A DNA stretch of 64,000 nucleotides, taken from the NCBI RefSeq assembly GCF_932276165.1, contig NC_064006.1:5842501-5906500 (forward strand), read 5' to 3'. Within the stretch, counting starts at the first letter, position 1. Each line of letters opens with the position of its first letter. The notes under the pieces are model-generated. The model did no database searches, had not been told where the DNA came from, and worked only from the letters and a program-made list of their open reading frames with translations. This stretch comes from Plutella xylostella. Lineage: Eukaryota; Arthropoda; Insecta; Lepidoptera; Plutellidae. Positions 19,373-31,287 of this stretch are shown here, in pieces. The position numbers and the translations under genes are program-made.

Positions 19373-20374
19373 ATGAAAAAACATAAGTTATTTACAGTTG
19401 GTATTTTTAACGCGGGATCCCTGTCAACCGGTCATGATGAATTTATAGCAACTATGCAACGATATGGAGCGGATATAATAGCGATCAACGAGACATGGCT
19501 TAAGGAGGGCACGACAGACTGTGCCCCGGTAGTGCCCGGGTACAAGCTGCGTCACGTGCCGCGCCCGCCCGCCCTGCGCGCCCGCGGCGGCGGCGTGGGC
19601 TTCTACATCAAGGACGGCATCACCGCGCGCACGAGGAAGCACCCTGTGTCGCCCTCGGTGGAGCAGATGTGGGTTAGCTGCACTGTCAACTCCATCAAGT
19701 TACTCATCGGAACCGCGTACAGGCCAGAATGGTTAGATATTAACACGTTTTTCGATTCTCTAACGGATTCGATCACCTCTTTTTCTGGCTATGATCAATT
19801 GTTACTGATGGGAGACTTCAACATAGACTTGTTGACCAATAATAACAAGAGTACCTTATTCAGGGATTTCCTACGTAGCGTTGGTTTAACACAAACAGTA
19901 CAGGAACCTACCCACTTTGCCAACGACAGCAGCGAGACACTAATAGACATAGTTTGCTCAGATACTGAAATTAGCCATACTAAAGTTGACTATATTCCTA
20001 CACTAGGTAGGCATGCATTTGTTACAGCAATATTAAATATTAAAAAACCCAAAATCATACCTAAATTTATGACCATTCGACCTCTAGGCAACATACTTTG
20101 GGACTTCTTCAATAATGATTTAAATAATCTCGATTGGGAAAGTATCATGCAAATTAACGACCTAAATGCAATGATAGATAATTTCAATAACATGGTTCAC
20201 CAATTGTTTAATCTTCACGCGCCAGAAAAGCAGATATGTATCAGAGATCCCGGCTACCCGTGGATAACTGACAACATAAAATATATGATGTACTTGCGAA
20301 ACGCAGCATTCAAAAAATATAAAATAACCAAGTCAGAGAGTAATAAAACCTACTACCTTGAATTAAAAAACTAG
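19373..20374 (+). pseudogene. LINE ORF2, endonuclease part
   Basis: From an ATG, the APE-type endonuclease reads FNAGSLS, INETWL, GTAYRP, LMGDFNID, then an end motif with LGRHAFVTA where an SDH is usual. The histidine is kept, but the preceding serine-aspartate is replaced by glycine-arginine, so nuclease activity is doubtful. The frame stops at 20374 in an A6 run, and the coding sequence continues in another frame. Confidence 0.85.
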
Positions 20375-22211
20375 TAAACTCGTCCTTAAATCAAGAAAAA
20401 CGCGCCTATTTTGAATATTTTATAAATAACAATAACAAAAACTCAGTCTCACTCTGGAAGAATCTAAAAAAAACCGTACTCAGAAATCATAAACAAACTG
20501 ACCTGCCACCGCAATTTAATGACCCTGAGGCGATAAATAAGCACTTTTTAGATTTACCTACTAAGGAGGAATTAAATTTTTCTGACTTGGCTAATTTCGA
20601 AACCAACAGATATGGTCAATCTAAATTTCAGCTTCATTCTGTAGATAGTAAAACCGTACATAAATGCATTAATCACTTAAAATCTAACGCACAAGGTATC
20701 GACTGTATTTCTCTTGACATGATCTGCCTCACCCTTCCGCGCACGCTGAATGTTATTACCTACATTATAAACTATTCTTTGACAAACTATACATTCCCGG
20801 AACTTTGGAAAACTGCTATAATTAAACCTATACCTAAGACATCGTGTCCATCTACGGTAAATGAACTGAGACCAATTAGCTTACTCGTATGCCTGTCAAA
20901 AATACTAGAAAAAGTCGTAAGGGACCAGATGAGCAAATACATTGAATGCAATAATATTCTCCCCACTGTCCAATCGGGGTTTAGGAAATTTCGCAGCACG
21001 TCAACGGCTCTCCTTGACGTAGTTGACAATATACTATGCTCCCAGGACAAAGGCCAGGGCACTATCCTCACACTTTTAGACTTCTCACGTGCCTTCGATA
21101 CCATTAGTGTCCCTCGCCTCCTAGCTAAACTGACCTACTATGGATTTGAAGCCGATACAGTGAGATGGTTCTACAGTTATCTTAATCAACGATCTCAGAT
21201 TGTAAAGCTCACTAATATCAATGGTGAAACGCAAATCTCATCACCTAGTCCAGTGACGAGAGGAGTCCCGCAAGGATCAATCCTTGGTCCCCTTTTATTT
21301 ATCTTGTACGCTAGTGACATAGTAGACTGCATTAAAAATTGTAAATATCACATCTACGCTGACGACCTGCAAATTTACCTTTCATGCGTCCCAGATGGCA
21401 CTGAAGAAACAGTAAGACTAATAAATGAGGACCTAAACCAAATAGTGGCTTGGTCTAAAATTAATTCTCTCCTACTGAACCCGATTAAGTCGAAATTTCT
21501 TATAATAGGCACAAAACAACAGGTACACAAAATAAAATCCCATAACCCAGATATTAAGGTGGCCGGAGAATCTATTCAATTAGTAAGCGAGGCTAAAATC
21601 TCGGCATCAATTTCGACTCTAACCTACGCTTTGAGAAACACATTTTAAATTTAGTATCAAGCTGTTTTTATAGATTAAAAGTTCTTTATCGTATAAGACC
21701 ATACATAAAACTTGAAGTTCGTGAACAATTATGTGAAAGTTTAGTTCTATCTAAACTAAACTATGCAGACACCGTTTACGGCCCCTGTCTCTATGGCAAA
21801 ACGCAACGTCTCCTTCAGCGTGTTCAAAATGCTTGCGCACGGTACTGCCACAATATCCCTGCACGATGTCACGTGACACCTTACATAAATAAGTCGAATA
21901 TTTTAAAATTAGCAAGCCGTCGGCATCTCCACTTTGCTTGCCTCCTATATGGTATCATACAAAAAAGGGTGCCTGAATATTTGTATAACAAGTTACGGTG
22001 GTCACGTGACTTCAACTCTCACCGCACCAGGGCGTCCTCGTACTTGCTCCTGACTCCACAGCACAAGTCTGCAGCATTCATGGGCTCGTTCTCCTTCAAC
22101 TCCACTCATTGTTGGAATAGGTTAGATCCAAGTCTGCGCGACCTGAAAACCGTGCAATCATTTAAGACTAAGCTCAAAAAATCATTGCTAGCAAAACAAA
22201 AGTCTGATTGA
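20375..22211 (+). pseudogene. LINE ORF2, reverse transcriptase part with a second frame change
   Basis: Reverse transcriptase motifs are clear: LRPISLLVCLSKILE, TLLDFSRAFDTI, GVPQGSILGPLLF and YADD. The frame stops at 21648; the thumb and C-terminal part (SCFYRLKVLYRIRPYIK to SFKTKLKKSLLAKQKSD) continues in another frame to the natural stop at 22211. The change is at about 21600 in an AAAA run. Both frame changes are single-base, in A runs, and could be mutations or assembly errors. Confidence 0.88.
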
Positions 22212-23387
22212 TAACGGTCGTCCGAGTTTCTCATGTCATATACCTACAAATAATTTCATTTTCAAATATCAATATTTATTATTATTATTTTTTAATTATT
22301 ATTTTTTTTTTTGTTAATCATAGTTGTTTTTATGTCTCCTGGTACACGCCATGTTGTTTAGTTTTATTATATATCATACAGTAGGTACTTATGTATATTA
22401 TACACTCGCACTAGGCCACCGTGGTGGACTAAGCCTAAACCCTTCCTTCATTGGAAGGAGAACCGTGCCCCAGCAATGGGGAAGTGATAGGTTGTGATGA
22501 TATACAGTTAAAGTAGGTGTATCTACTTACAACAGTGTTATTCGCGACGTGCAGACAGAATTTTCAAACAACATCCCTCCATGTTTGTGTAATTACCTAC
22601 TACATAGTAGTGGTTCGTTATGTTCGCAGCATACATTCTGGAATAAATGTACACAAGGTCAAAAAAGAATAAAACCACCGTGTCTAAATAAATTCCATGA
22701 AGGTATAAATATTTAAATAACATATTAACATGTAAGTATTTATTATGAAATATATGACTACTTACCTCATACACATAACTTCTTATTACTTATAATTTAT
22801 TAAAATTACAGCGTATTTCATACTTTATTCAATCTGTAATTTAGCACGTAGTAGTGAGTGTGCAGCGCGGCAGCGTCGCGTGATCTGTACCTGAAAGCCG
22901 CGTGCCCGGGGACTGGGAACTGAAATCACGAACCGGTTTGAACTGGAATGTACCTGCAAACCTCGGGTTCACAATGGCAGCTGTGGTGTACGCTCACTAT
23001 CAGAACATGCATAGGTACACACACATATAATAAATATACTTAATGTATTTATTAGGTCAGTGGCATCACAGGGGAAGCGGCTGAAAATCAGCGCGGTAGT
23101 AGGTATAAACCCCTATCACCGCATAAGCTGAGCCGCCGTCCGTTTCGGTGCTTGGCAACACACACCTAAGTTTTGTTTTTGTTTCCTTTATAGCTGTACA
23201 GTCCAACTGAAAAGTCTTTATCATTGTAATTAAAAGTTAGGATCCACTTCCGTTTTCAGGACCTTGTACTGTACCTACCTTGTATTTATTTTTATTTTTT
23301 GTGTACTTTTAACTTTTTTTTTTGTTTGTATTTGGTGTGTGTTTGCAGTGCACTGAATAAACGTTTTCTTTCTTTCTTTCTTCTTTC
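22212..23387 (+). other. LINE 3' region with repeat fragments and CTTT tail
   Basis: No coding sequence is recognised. At 22404-22505 there is a fragment with GGCCACCGTGGTGGACTA and CCCCAGCAATGGGG, also found near 36.57 kb, which is a common lepidopteran retroposon 3' end. From about 23050 a block ends in AATAAA plus CTTT repeats (23350-23387). The 3' end may therefore belong to a second, fused element. Confidence 0.5.
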
Positions 23388-25398
23388 TAAAGCAGCTGCC
23401 TCAAGCCTTATAGGAAAACCACAGAGGACACCCGAGAGGCGCCAAATCTCCAGAGAACCTAAAACTGGAATAAGGCTTGCCCAGAGGAAAATTACTCGAG
23501 CGGATATGGGCCAGGTGGTCCCACCGAAGCTGAAAACAGCTACCACCTCAAACGACCATCTAGAGAATGCCGCCATCGAATTTATGGCAATTACAACCGC
23601 CACAAAGCAGGTAAATCTCTTGTCCTGCAAAACGATCATGCAGACCTACAGGCAAGAGAACGAAAGCCGGCTAAAAGTTTTACTCGAGGAGGCCGAAGCC
23701 TGCATATACGATAACAGTAGTTGCCAAGTCCTCAGAGGCAAAATGACTGGAGCGTATATGGCGGCTTATAGCGAGGAATGCGGATTCGTGCCCTGGGAAC
23801 GCAACATCCCGAAACTCACTCTCCCACACAACAACCAAATGGTGGTCGTAGCTCAGTGTACCAGGATTATGCTAGAGGTCAAAATCCTAGCAAAAGCGGA
23901 AACCATTAACGCTACCTGGAATAGCTGGACGATGCCCACCATCGCTTGGGTGAACGGGGTACCTGGATGTGGGAAGACAACCTGGGTGGTAAATAACTTC
24001 GATGTGAGCAAAGACACCATTATCACCACGACAACTGAGGCGGCCGTCGATATACGAAACAGGCTAGCGCATAGGATCGGGGACATGGTTAGAACTAGGG
24101 TACGTACGATGGCATCAGTCCTAGTAAACGGCTTTAGAGAACATGTCGGATGCCAACGCCTGATAATTGACGAGGCCCTGATGAACCATTTCGGGGCAAT
24201 CGTAATTGCCGCCCGCCTGTCCCGTGCCAGTGATATTGCTCTAATCGGAGACATCAACCAGCTACCGTACATAGACAGAGAGAACCTATTCGAACTAAGG
24301 TACAGTCGCCCAACACTGGTAGCAAACATCACCCAGGAGCTGTTGTGCTCATACAGAAACCCCATGGATGTTGCATACGCCCTAAGAGAAGTATACTCAG
24401 GCATATACGCAGCCACAGCGCGTATCCAATCTCTGCAGCTGAAAAGGTTTACAGACGCAGCAATTCCAAAATCCCAAACCAACACTCTATTCCTGACGCA
24501 TACACAGGAAGAAAAAGAGACCCTGACCAGCCAAGGGTTTGGAGAAGGAACGGGATCACGCGTCTTAACCATACACGAAGCACAGGGATTGACGTACGAA
24601 TCCGTCATTATCATAAAAACAAAAGATAAAATAAAGTTGCACGATAGCATACCTCACGCAGTAGTGGCGCTGTCGAGGCACACCTCCGCCTGCACCTACT
24701 ATGCAGATGACACCGAGGACGCTATCGGCAACCTCGCTAAAACGGCAATAACAGCACCGAAGAAACGGATCCTCGAATACAACCTAAAGATGGCAATAAA
24801 AAATCGGGACAAAGAGGTCGTTGCCCAGCAATCAAGGCTTTTGGCAACGCAAAATGGAGCGGAATAGGAGAATTTTGATTTTAATTTTATATTGACGGCC
24901 AAACAGTATTGCATGTATTTTATAGTTTTGTTATGTATAGTATATAGCATGTATTGTATAGTTTTGATATGTAGGTATTGTATAGTATAATCATGAATTA
25001 ATATTATCTGTATAAGAACTAACCAATAAAATTAAGATAGTTTTAAGAACACTGTCACACATTAACACCAGGCAAAACAACAGCGATGACAAAAGGAGTG
25101 TGTGGCCACTGACAGGCGTCTGTTAAGTTCTCTGAAGACAGCTGACACTGGCCCTACCCTTCAAATGTTTGTTGCCATTATAATTGTAAGTGTGACTGTG
25201 TGAAACAAAGAAAAAAAAAAAGAAAAAAAAAAAGAAAAAAAAAAAAAAAAAAAACAAGAAATGCACAACTGGGGGTTTTTAGTCGGTTAAAGGCCGACAC
25301 TACCTGGGTCCCCTTCCCAGGTGTCTGTGTAGATTTTCCTCCAGGAGTGCAAAAAAAAAAAAAATTATTAATAATATATAGGTATATATATACATATA
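23388..25398 (+). pseudogene. Helicase unit copy 2, third fragment: helicase domain and 3'UTR
   Basis: Matches 7957-9601 and then 10328 onward, lacking the inverted-repeat element. The coding part runs to the stop at 24867 and holds every helicase motif, with Walker A, DEAL, GDINQLPY and SRHT unchanged. Differences from copy 1 are one silent change, a Thr-to-Met beside the Walker B motif, and an Asp-to-Glu in motif V (HEAQG). The open frame is extended at its 5' end by LINE tail sequence. The copy is interrupted in the TA-rich part of the 3'UTR by the Ty3/gypsy element. Confidence 0.93.
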
Positions 25399-25467
25399 TG
25401 TGGGAGTGAGATAGTATGAGTGAGCGAGTAAGATGATAGGAAATGGTAGATGGCGCCACTGGCGATT

Positions 25468-26170
25468 AATGATGGGCGATTATGAATGACAGCAACAATC
25501 GAATGGTTTGATACCACTAATGTCAATAATCGAATTTGCAAACCACTAACCACTAATTTTCATAATCGAATGGTGAAATGAATGATGAATGATGAATACT
25601 TTCCTTCGAATGACACTATTTGAATAAGAGTGATTGAATGATTCAATTTGACACTCAAAAATGAACTTTGTGCTTAAGGCATAGAGTATTATTTAAGATG
25701 AAAAGACTGATAATCGAATGAACTGATGATTGAATGATTCAATTTGACACACAAAAATGAACTTTGTGCTTAAGGCATAGAGTATTATTTAAGATGAAAA
25801 GACTGATAATCGAATGAACTGATGTTTGAATGATTCAATTTGACACTCAAAAATGAACTTTGTGCTTAAGGCATAGAGTATTATTTAAGATGAAAAGACC
25901 GATAATCGAATGAACTGATGTTTGAATGATTCTATTTGACACTCAAAAATGAACTTTGTGCTTAAGGCATAGAGTATTATTTAAGATGAAAAGACTGATA
26001 ATCGAATATAAAGTAGTCATTTTAATAGGGAGGAATGAGACGACGCTCTACATTATTGTATTTACTTCTCACTCTTTCATAATCGAATGAATGATGAGGT
26101 TATTCGAATCATTTGAATGAAGTCTATAATCGAATTATTCGATTATGGTTAGTAATAATCGCGCATCTTT
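25468..26170. mobile_element. Inverted-repeat element with internal 96-bp tandem repeats
   Basis: 703 bp with imperfect ends AATGATGGGCGATTAT and, complemented, AAAGATGCGCGATTAT. ACTGGCGATT is present on both sides (25458-25467 and 26171-26180), and once in the uninterrupted right LTR, proving the insertion. The interior is dominated by four tandem units and many ATAATCGAAT motifs. The duplication is 8 to 10 bases long; 8 would suit hAT, but 10 bases are identical. No coding capacity. Confidence 0.85.
25634..26008. repeat. Four tandem copies of a 95-97-bp unit
   Basis: Units start at about 25634, 25731, 25826 and 25922 and share TTGTGCTTAAGGCATAGAG. They differ by only a few substitutions. 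Confidence 0.88.
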
Positions 26171-26285
26171 ACTGGCGATTCAGATTATAACCTTGTTGTC
26201 ATGTTGTGTGCACTCGCAAGAGACTCGCTAGTTATTAATTAAAATAAACGTGTAAAACCAGTAATCTGCGTCTAATTTCCCCACA

Positions 26286-26306
26286 ATTTGGGGGCTCGAC
26301 CGCGAT
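26286..26306 (+). promoter_or_regulatory. Ty3/gypsy primer-binding site
   Basis: TTTGGGGGCTCGACCGCGAT directly follows the LTR. TGGGGGCTCG resembles the tRNA-Pro primer site of retroviruses, with mismatches beyond the first ten bases. Confidence 0.5.
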
Positions 26307-26475
26307 TGATCTAAAGACGAACGATTCCTGAAGATTCAAGACGATTTCACGAAGATTTCAAGACGACAAGACGGAAGACGCACGTGGATACGTGGGTGAA
26401 AATTTTCGTAGTTACTGGTTTTCGGTGTGTAAAGACGTACAAATTACGACGCGAGTGAATTAACACAACAAAATC

Positions 26476-29400
26476 ATGCCGAAAGGACGTCGCATGAATG
26501 CAAGTGCTTCTTTTGACGAGACTGTGGTGGCTGAAACACGGCCCGTGATGCAGGTTGGATTTGGGGACGACTTAGTTCCTAAGTTCAGTGGCCAAGACAA
26601 AATCTACGCTGTCTCGAGGTGGATTCAAGACGTGGAGGACAATGCTGAGATACTGCAGTGGACTCCGTTGCAACAACTTATTGTCGCGAGAAGATCGTTG
26701 GTGGGCACCGCGGCGCTATGGCTGAAATCAGAGCGGCCTTTCAAGACGTGGGACGAGATGAAACAAGCGTTAGCCAAAGAATTTCCGGATTCCATAGATC
26801 AAAAAACACTACACGAAACCATGGCCAGCCGTAAGAAACATGAAGACGAGAGCTGCCTCGATTACCTTCTCGTCATGAAGGAGTTGGGCAAACGCGGCAG
26901 GATGGCGGACTACGTGGCCATAAAATACATCATAGAAGGCATACAAGACGCAGAATGCAATAAGATTATGTTGTATGGGGCGACCACGTACCCCGAACTC
27001 AAAGAAAAGTTACGTATATACGAGGTGGTAAAAGAAAAACTTAAGATAGAAGGTGCTACCAGAAGACCTAGGGAACCTATGACGCATACAAGACTGCCCA
27101 GACTGCCTGCGCTGAGATGCTACAACTGTGGAGAGAGAAACCATCACTCTAGAGAATGCCCGCATCAACATCTTGGGCTAAAATGTTTTAAGTGTAATGG
27201 TTTTGGGCATATCGCGACGAGTTGCAATGTCCAGCCACGCCAGCCAGAGGGGGCGTCGCAATCGGCACAAACTTCAACAAGCGGAATCTACGGCGGCCAA
27301 TCAGATGCAAGAACTAGCCGTCCAAACTTCCGGGGACAACAGTCATTCCGGCAGGTTGGCAACAATGGCGGCGGAGAGACGCGACAACTTCAAGGTGGAC
27401 CAAGACGGACGATGTTCGCAGCGGAAAATCAAGATGCGACGACAGAGGGCAGCACCTACGCAAACATGGCGGATACGAGGAGCAATGGCGTGCCGATCGA
27501 TATGTCAATCGATCACATTGACAGACGTTTGACAACTGACAGCAATGAGGTTATGTTGAACGTAAACAAAGATGTTTCAAACACGACGAAGGAAATATGG
27601 TTGAAAAAACCCGAAAAAGACGTGAAGATTATGGAAAATATGGCAAGTGCACTGATCGACACGGGCAGCGAAGTGAATTTAATGTCGGAAACGTTCTACA
27701 ACACAATCGGATGTCCCAAATGTGATGAAGAAATACTTGCGTTGTCGGGACTTGGACAAATGAAAGTGCATTCTATGGGAAAGTTGACGGTTCCAGTGAT
27801 TATTGATGGACACGAATATCACAAAGTTTCATTCCATGTCGTTTCTAAAGACTCTATGCCGTATAAGTTAATAATAGGACAAGACTTTTTACAAAATGTG
27901 ACAATGTTAATGAATGAAGGGAACATAATGTTATTGCCGTCGAGTGAGGATTGGTTGCGCAATATTTCATGTTTTGTTTCAGATAGCATTTATGATATAG
28001 GTTGTGAGGCTAGCCCAGCCATCCAACAACAGGTGCAGGGTTTGGTAGAAGGCTACCAACCAATGAAGACGAAGGATGCTCCCATTCAACTGCGTATTAT
28101 ACTGAAGGACGACATACCTGTGGCTCAGCGACCAAGACGGCTGGCCATCAGTGAACAAGAAGAAGTTGAAAGGCAGATTGAACAGTGGCTCAAAGATGGA
28201 ATAATTCAGGTGAGTTGGTCAGAATATGCTAGTCCATTAGTGTTAACTCGGAAGAAGGATGGTACTACTCGGATTTGTATAGATTACAGATTAATCAACA
28301 AGAAGATGGTTAAGGACGAGTACCCATTGCCGATCATTGAGGACCACATTGATCAGTTAGCATCAGCGAAGGTATACAGTACGTTGGACTTAAAAAATGG
28401 TTATTTTCATCTACCTGTACATGAGGATTCAGTAAAGTTTACTGCCTTTGTTACACACAATGGTCAGTTTGAGTTCTTGAAAGCACCATTTGGTTTAGCC
28501 GTTTGTCCCAAAGTTTTCACAAGATTTATAATGATAATCTATCGTGAGCTGATTGCCAAAAAGATTGTATTAATATTCATCGACGATTTATTAATTCCAG
28601 CTCAAACTGAAAGACAGGCCGTAGAGCGGCTGCAAGAAGTACTGCAAGTAGTATCACAGTATGGACTGGAGATGAACTGGAAGAAGTCACAGTTGGTTGT
28701 CAAAAGAGTGGAGTATTTAGGCCACATTATTGAGAATGGCCAGGTGAAACCATCGCCAGACAAGACAGAGGCTGTACGAAGATTTCCTGAACCAAAGACG
28801 ATTAAACAGCTGCAGAGTTTTGTTGGTCTAACATCTTACTTCCGTAAGTTTATCCAAAATTATTCTTTGATTGCAAAACCTCTGACTGATTTAATGAAGA
28901 AGGACTGTAACTTTAACTTTAACCAAGAACAGAAAGAGTCATTTGAACAATTGAAGGAGAAGCTTACTAGCACCCCAGTGCTGCAGATTTATGACTCTAA
29001 GTTAGAAACAGAGCTGCATACAGATGCATCTAGTGTGGCATATGCTGCTATATTGATGCAAAGGAGCAATGAAGATGGTTGTTTGCATCCTGTGTATTAC
29101 ATGAGCCGAAAGACCACTGACGCTGAAAGTAGATACTCAAGTTATGAACTTGAGGCACTAGCCATCATAGAGGCAATAAAGAAGTTTCGAAAATACTTAT
29201 TTGGGATTAAATTCAAAATAGTAACTGATTGTAAAGCTTTTCAGATGACGCTCATGAAGAGAGATATGTCTACATCCACAAGAGTGGCCAGATGGATAAT
29301 GCTCCTTCAGGAGTACAACTTCACGGTGGAGCACAGAAAGGGATCCCAAATGCGACATGCAGATGCGCTGAGCAGAAACCACTATGTAGCAATGATAACA

Positions 29401-30651
29401 TCTGATTTTCAAGAGAAACTGAAGCAAGCCCAACTGAGAGATGTTGCTTTAAAGGCAGTAATGGAGATTTTGAAAGAGAGACCATATGAAGACTATTGGC
29501 TTGAAAATGGGCTATTGTTTAAGGGTCCCGAGAAGCATCTGGTGGTACCTAAATGCATGGAGATGGAGCTGATACGTCAAGCTCATGAAAACGGTCATTT
29601 TGGCAAGAAGAAAACAATTGAGTTACTGAAAAAAGATTATTATGTCAAGAATTTGGATAGAAAAGTGGAGGAATACATTCAGACTTGCATACCATGCTTG
29701 TTGGCTAGCCGGAAGACTGGTAAACAGGAAGGTTTCTTATCACCAATCGATAAGGGTGAGCTGCCACTAGACACATTGCATATCGACCACATCGGACCAA
29801 TGACAGAGACCAAGAAACAGTATAATTATATTTTAACGATGATTGATGCATTCACCAAGTATACATGGATATTTCCTACGAAGAGCACGACAAGCAAAGA
29901 AGCGATAGATAAATTGAAGATTCATCAACAGCTGTTCGGAAACCCAAGACGTCTGGTGACAGATAGAGGCACGGCCTTCACAAGTAAAGACTTTGAAGAA
30001 TACTGTGAGGAGGAGAAGATACAGCATATCACAATTACCACAGGAATCCCTCGAGGTAACGGTCAAGTGGAGAGGATCCACCGAGTAATTATCTCAGTGT
30101 TGACGAAGATGTGTATCCAGCAGCCGGATATTTGGTACAGACATGTAAGTCGCCTACAGCAAGCTTTGAACAGTACTTACCAAAGAAGCGTTGATTCTTC
30201 ACCATATGAGCTACTGATTGGTACGAAGATGCGATTAAAGGAAGATACCGAAATATTAAATTTAATTCAACAAGAAACAAGAGACATCTTTATGAGTAAC
30301 CGGGATGAACTGAGAGTTAAAGCTAAAGAACAGATTTTGAAAATTCAACAAGAAAACAAAAAGAACTATGATAAGAAGAGAAAGGAAAGCACACACTATC
30401 AGATAGGGGATTTGGTCGCTATAAAGAGGACACAGTTTGGTGTTGGCATGAAGTTGAAACCAAAGTACTTGGGTCCTTATAGAATAACCAAATCGAAAGG
30501 TCTCAACAGATATGATGTCGAAAAAGTGGATATGTCCAAGGAAGGACCTAAAAAGACTTCAAGTGCTGCTGATTTCATGAAGAAATGGCCTGGCGGAAAT
30601 ATGGATAATAACACACTGTCTGAGGATGATGGCAACAGCAGTGAAGACTGA
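26476..30651 (+). CDS. Ty3/gypsy gag-pol polyprotein
   Basis: An unbroken frame of 1391 codons from ATG. Order: gag capsid-like region (residues about 30-200), two CCHC knuckles (CYNCGERNHHSRECP and CFKCNGFGHIATSC, about 214-252), aspartic protease with LIDTGSEVNLMS (about 393), reverse transcriptase with ICIDYRLIN and FIDDLLI (about 610-710), RNase H with LHTDASSVAYAA (about 850), an integrase zinc finger (HENGHFGKKK and CIPC), and the integrase core with DTLHIDHIG, VTDRGTAF and GNGQVERIHR. The FIDD in place of the usual YxDD is a common gypsy variant. Gag and pol are fused without a frameshift. There is no envelope gene. Confidence 0.95.
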   Translation: MPKGRRMNASASFDETVVAETRPVMQVGFGDDLVPKFSGQDKIYAVSRWIQDVEDNAEILQWTPLQQLIVARRSLVGTAALWLKSERPFKTWDEMKQALAKEFPDSIDQKTLHETMASRKKHEDESCLDYLLVMKELGKRGRMADYVAIKYIIEGIQDAECNKIMLYGATTYPELKEKLRIYEVVKEKLKIEGATRRPREPMTHTRLPRLPALRCYNCGERNHHSRECPHQHLGLKCFKCNGFGHIATSCNVQPRQPEGASQSAQTSTSGIYGGQSDARTSRPNFRGQQSFRQVGNNGGGETRQLQGGPRRTMFAAENQDATTEGSTYANMADTRSNGVPIDMSIDHIDRRLTTDSNEVMLNVNKDVSNTTKEIWLKKPEKDVKIMENMASALIDTGSEVNLMSETFYNTIGCPKCDEEILALSGLGQMKVHSMGKLTVPVIIDGHEYHKVSFHVVSKDSMPYKLIIGQDFLQNVTMLMNEGNIMLLPSSEDWLRNISCFVSDSIYDIGCEASPAIQQQVQGLVEGYQPMKTKDAPIQLRIILKDDIPVAQRPRRLAISEQEEVERQIEQWLKDGIIQVSWSEYASPLVLTRKKDGTTRICIDYRLINKKMVKDEYPLPIIEDHIDQLASAKVYSTLDLKNGYFHLPVHEDSVKFTAFVTHNGQFEFLKAPFGLAVCPKVFTRFIMIIYRELIAKKIVLIFIDDLLIPAQTERQAVERLQEVLQVVSQYGLEMNWKKSQLVVKRVEYLGHIIENGQVKPSPDKTEAVRRFPEPKTIKQLQSFVGLTSYFRKFIQNYSLIAKPLTDLMKKDCNFNFNQEQKESFEQLKEKLTSTPVLQIYDSKLETELHTDASSVAYAAILMQRSNEDGCLHPVYYMSRKTTDAESRYSSYELEALAIIEAIKKFRKYLFGIKFKIVTDCKAFQMTLMKRDMSTSTRVARWIMLLQEYNFTVEHRKGSQMRHADALSRNHYVAMITSDFQEKLKQAQLRDVALKAVMEILKERPYEDYWLENGLLFKGPEKHLVVPKCMEMELIRQAHENGHFGKKKTIELLKKDYYVKNLDRKVEEYIQTCIPCLLASRKTGKQEGFLSPIDKGELPLDTLHIDHIGPMTETKKQYNYILTMIDAFTKYTWIFPTKSTTSKEAIDKLKIHQQLFGNPRRLVTDRGTAFTSKDFEEYCEEEKIQHITITTGIPRGNGQVERIHRVIISVLTKMCIQQPDIWYRHVSRLQQALNSTYQRSVDSSPYELLIGTKMRLKEDTEILNLIQQETRDIFMSNRDELRVKAKEQILKIQQENKKNYDKKRKESTHYQIGDLVAIKRTQFGVGMKLKPKYLGPYRITKSKGLNRYDVEKVDMSKEGPKKTSSAADFMKKWPGGNMDNNTLSEDDGNSSED

Positions 30652-31287
30652 ACTAGCTAAAGTAATTATTTTTTTTTAACCCATTTTGTATGTTGCAGGT
30701 CCTCACGCGATGGTTATGACATTGTGTTCCATTCAAAATAAATAGGCATTGCACTAGTTAGTAAAATTATTTCCGAATAGATTTTCTACTTAAATTTCAG
30801 TTACTTACACAATGTGTCAAAATGTTATTTTCATAATACCTATAAGTACAGTTAAACTGTGTTGTTTACTTAAGATTTCATATTGTAAGCTATAAGTTGT
30901 CATACTTACCTAATTAAATCTAGAATTAAAAGTATGTACCTACATAAGGTTTTAGTTTAAAAGTTTCTAAATAATGTTGTATTGTTGTTATGTCCGATAA
31001 GAGTTTGATACTTACATAGGACTCATACAAATAAATATATACCTAACTATTAAGTTTTGAGTGGTACCTATTTTGTTTTCAGTATGAGATAATGCTGTTT
31101 TGTTGTTATATTATAAAGTTTATGATAAAGAGATAAATAAGTAAGATATACATAGATTACATAGGAGATAATACATGTTACCAAGTTGTTCAGTTTTGAG
31201 TTTTGATGTGAAATAATGAGATTTTTTTTATGTGTAACTTTAGCACTAAGGTTAGTCTAGGGTCAGACTAAATGCAGGATGGCCGAG
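30652..31287 (+). other. Ty3/gypsy 3' untranslated interior
   Basis: About 640 bases between gag-pol and the 3' LTR, AT-rich with many short frames, none recognised. There is no sign of env. Confidence 0.7.

Larger units (their letters stand above)
16128..23387 (+). mobile_element. LINE with PHD/coiled-coil ORF1, inserted in helicase copy 2
   Basis: A plus-strand non-LTR element with a 5' leader starting GTGACGTCACTGACG, ORF1 (PHD finger, coiled coil, FP25K-like domain), an APE endonuclease and reverse transcriptase frame, a long 3'UTR, AATAAA and a CTTT-repeat tail. Only TAA is shared at both joints, so any target duplication is minimal. ORF1 is split by a 1.2-kb LTR element, and ORF2 has two single-base frame changes, so this copy is dead. 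The last 1.1 kb contains two further repeat fragments and may be composite. Confidence 0.85.
25399..26285 (+). repeat. Ty3/gypsy 5' LTR, interrupted
   Basis: Two LTR pieces (25399-25467 and 26181-26285) surround an inverted-repeat element. The right LTR (31288-31461) is the empty counterpart. Confidence 0.92.
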
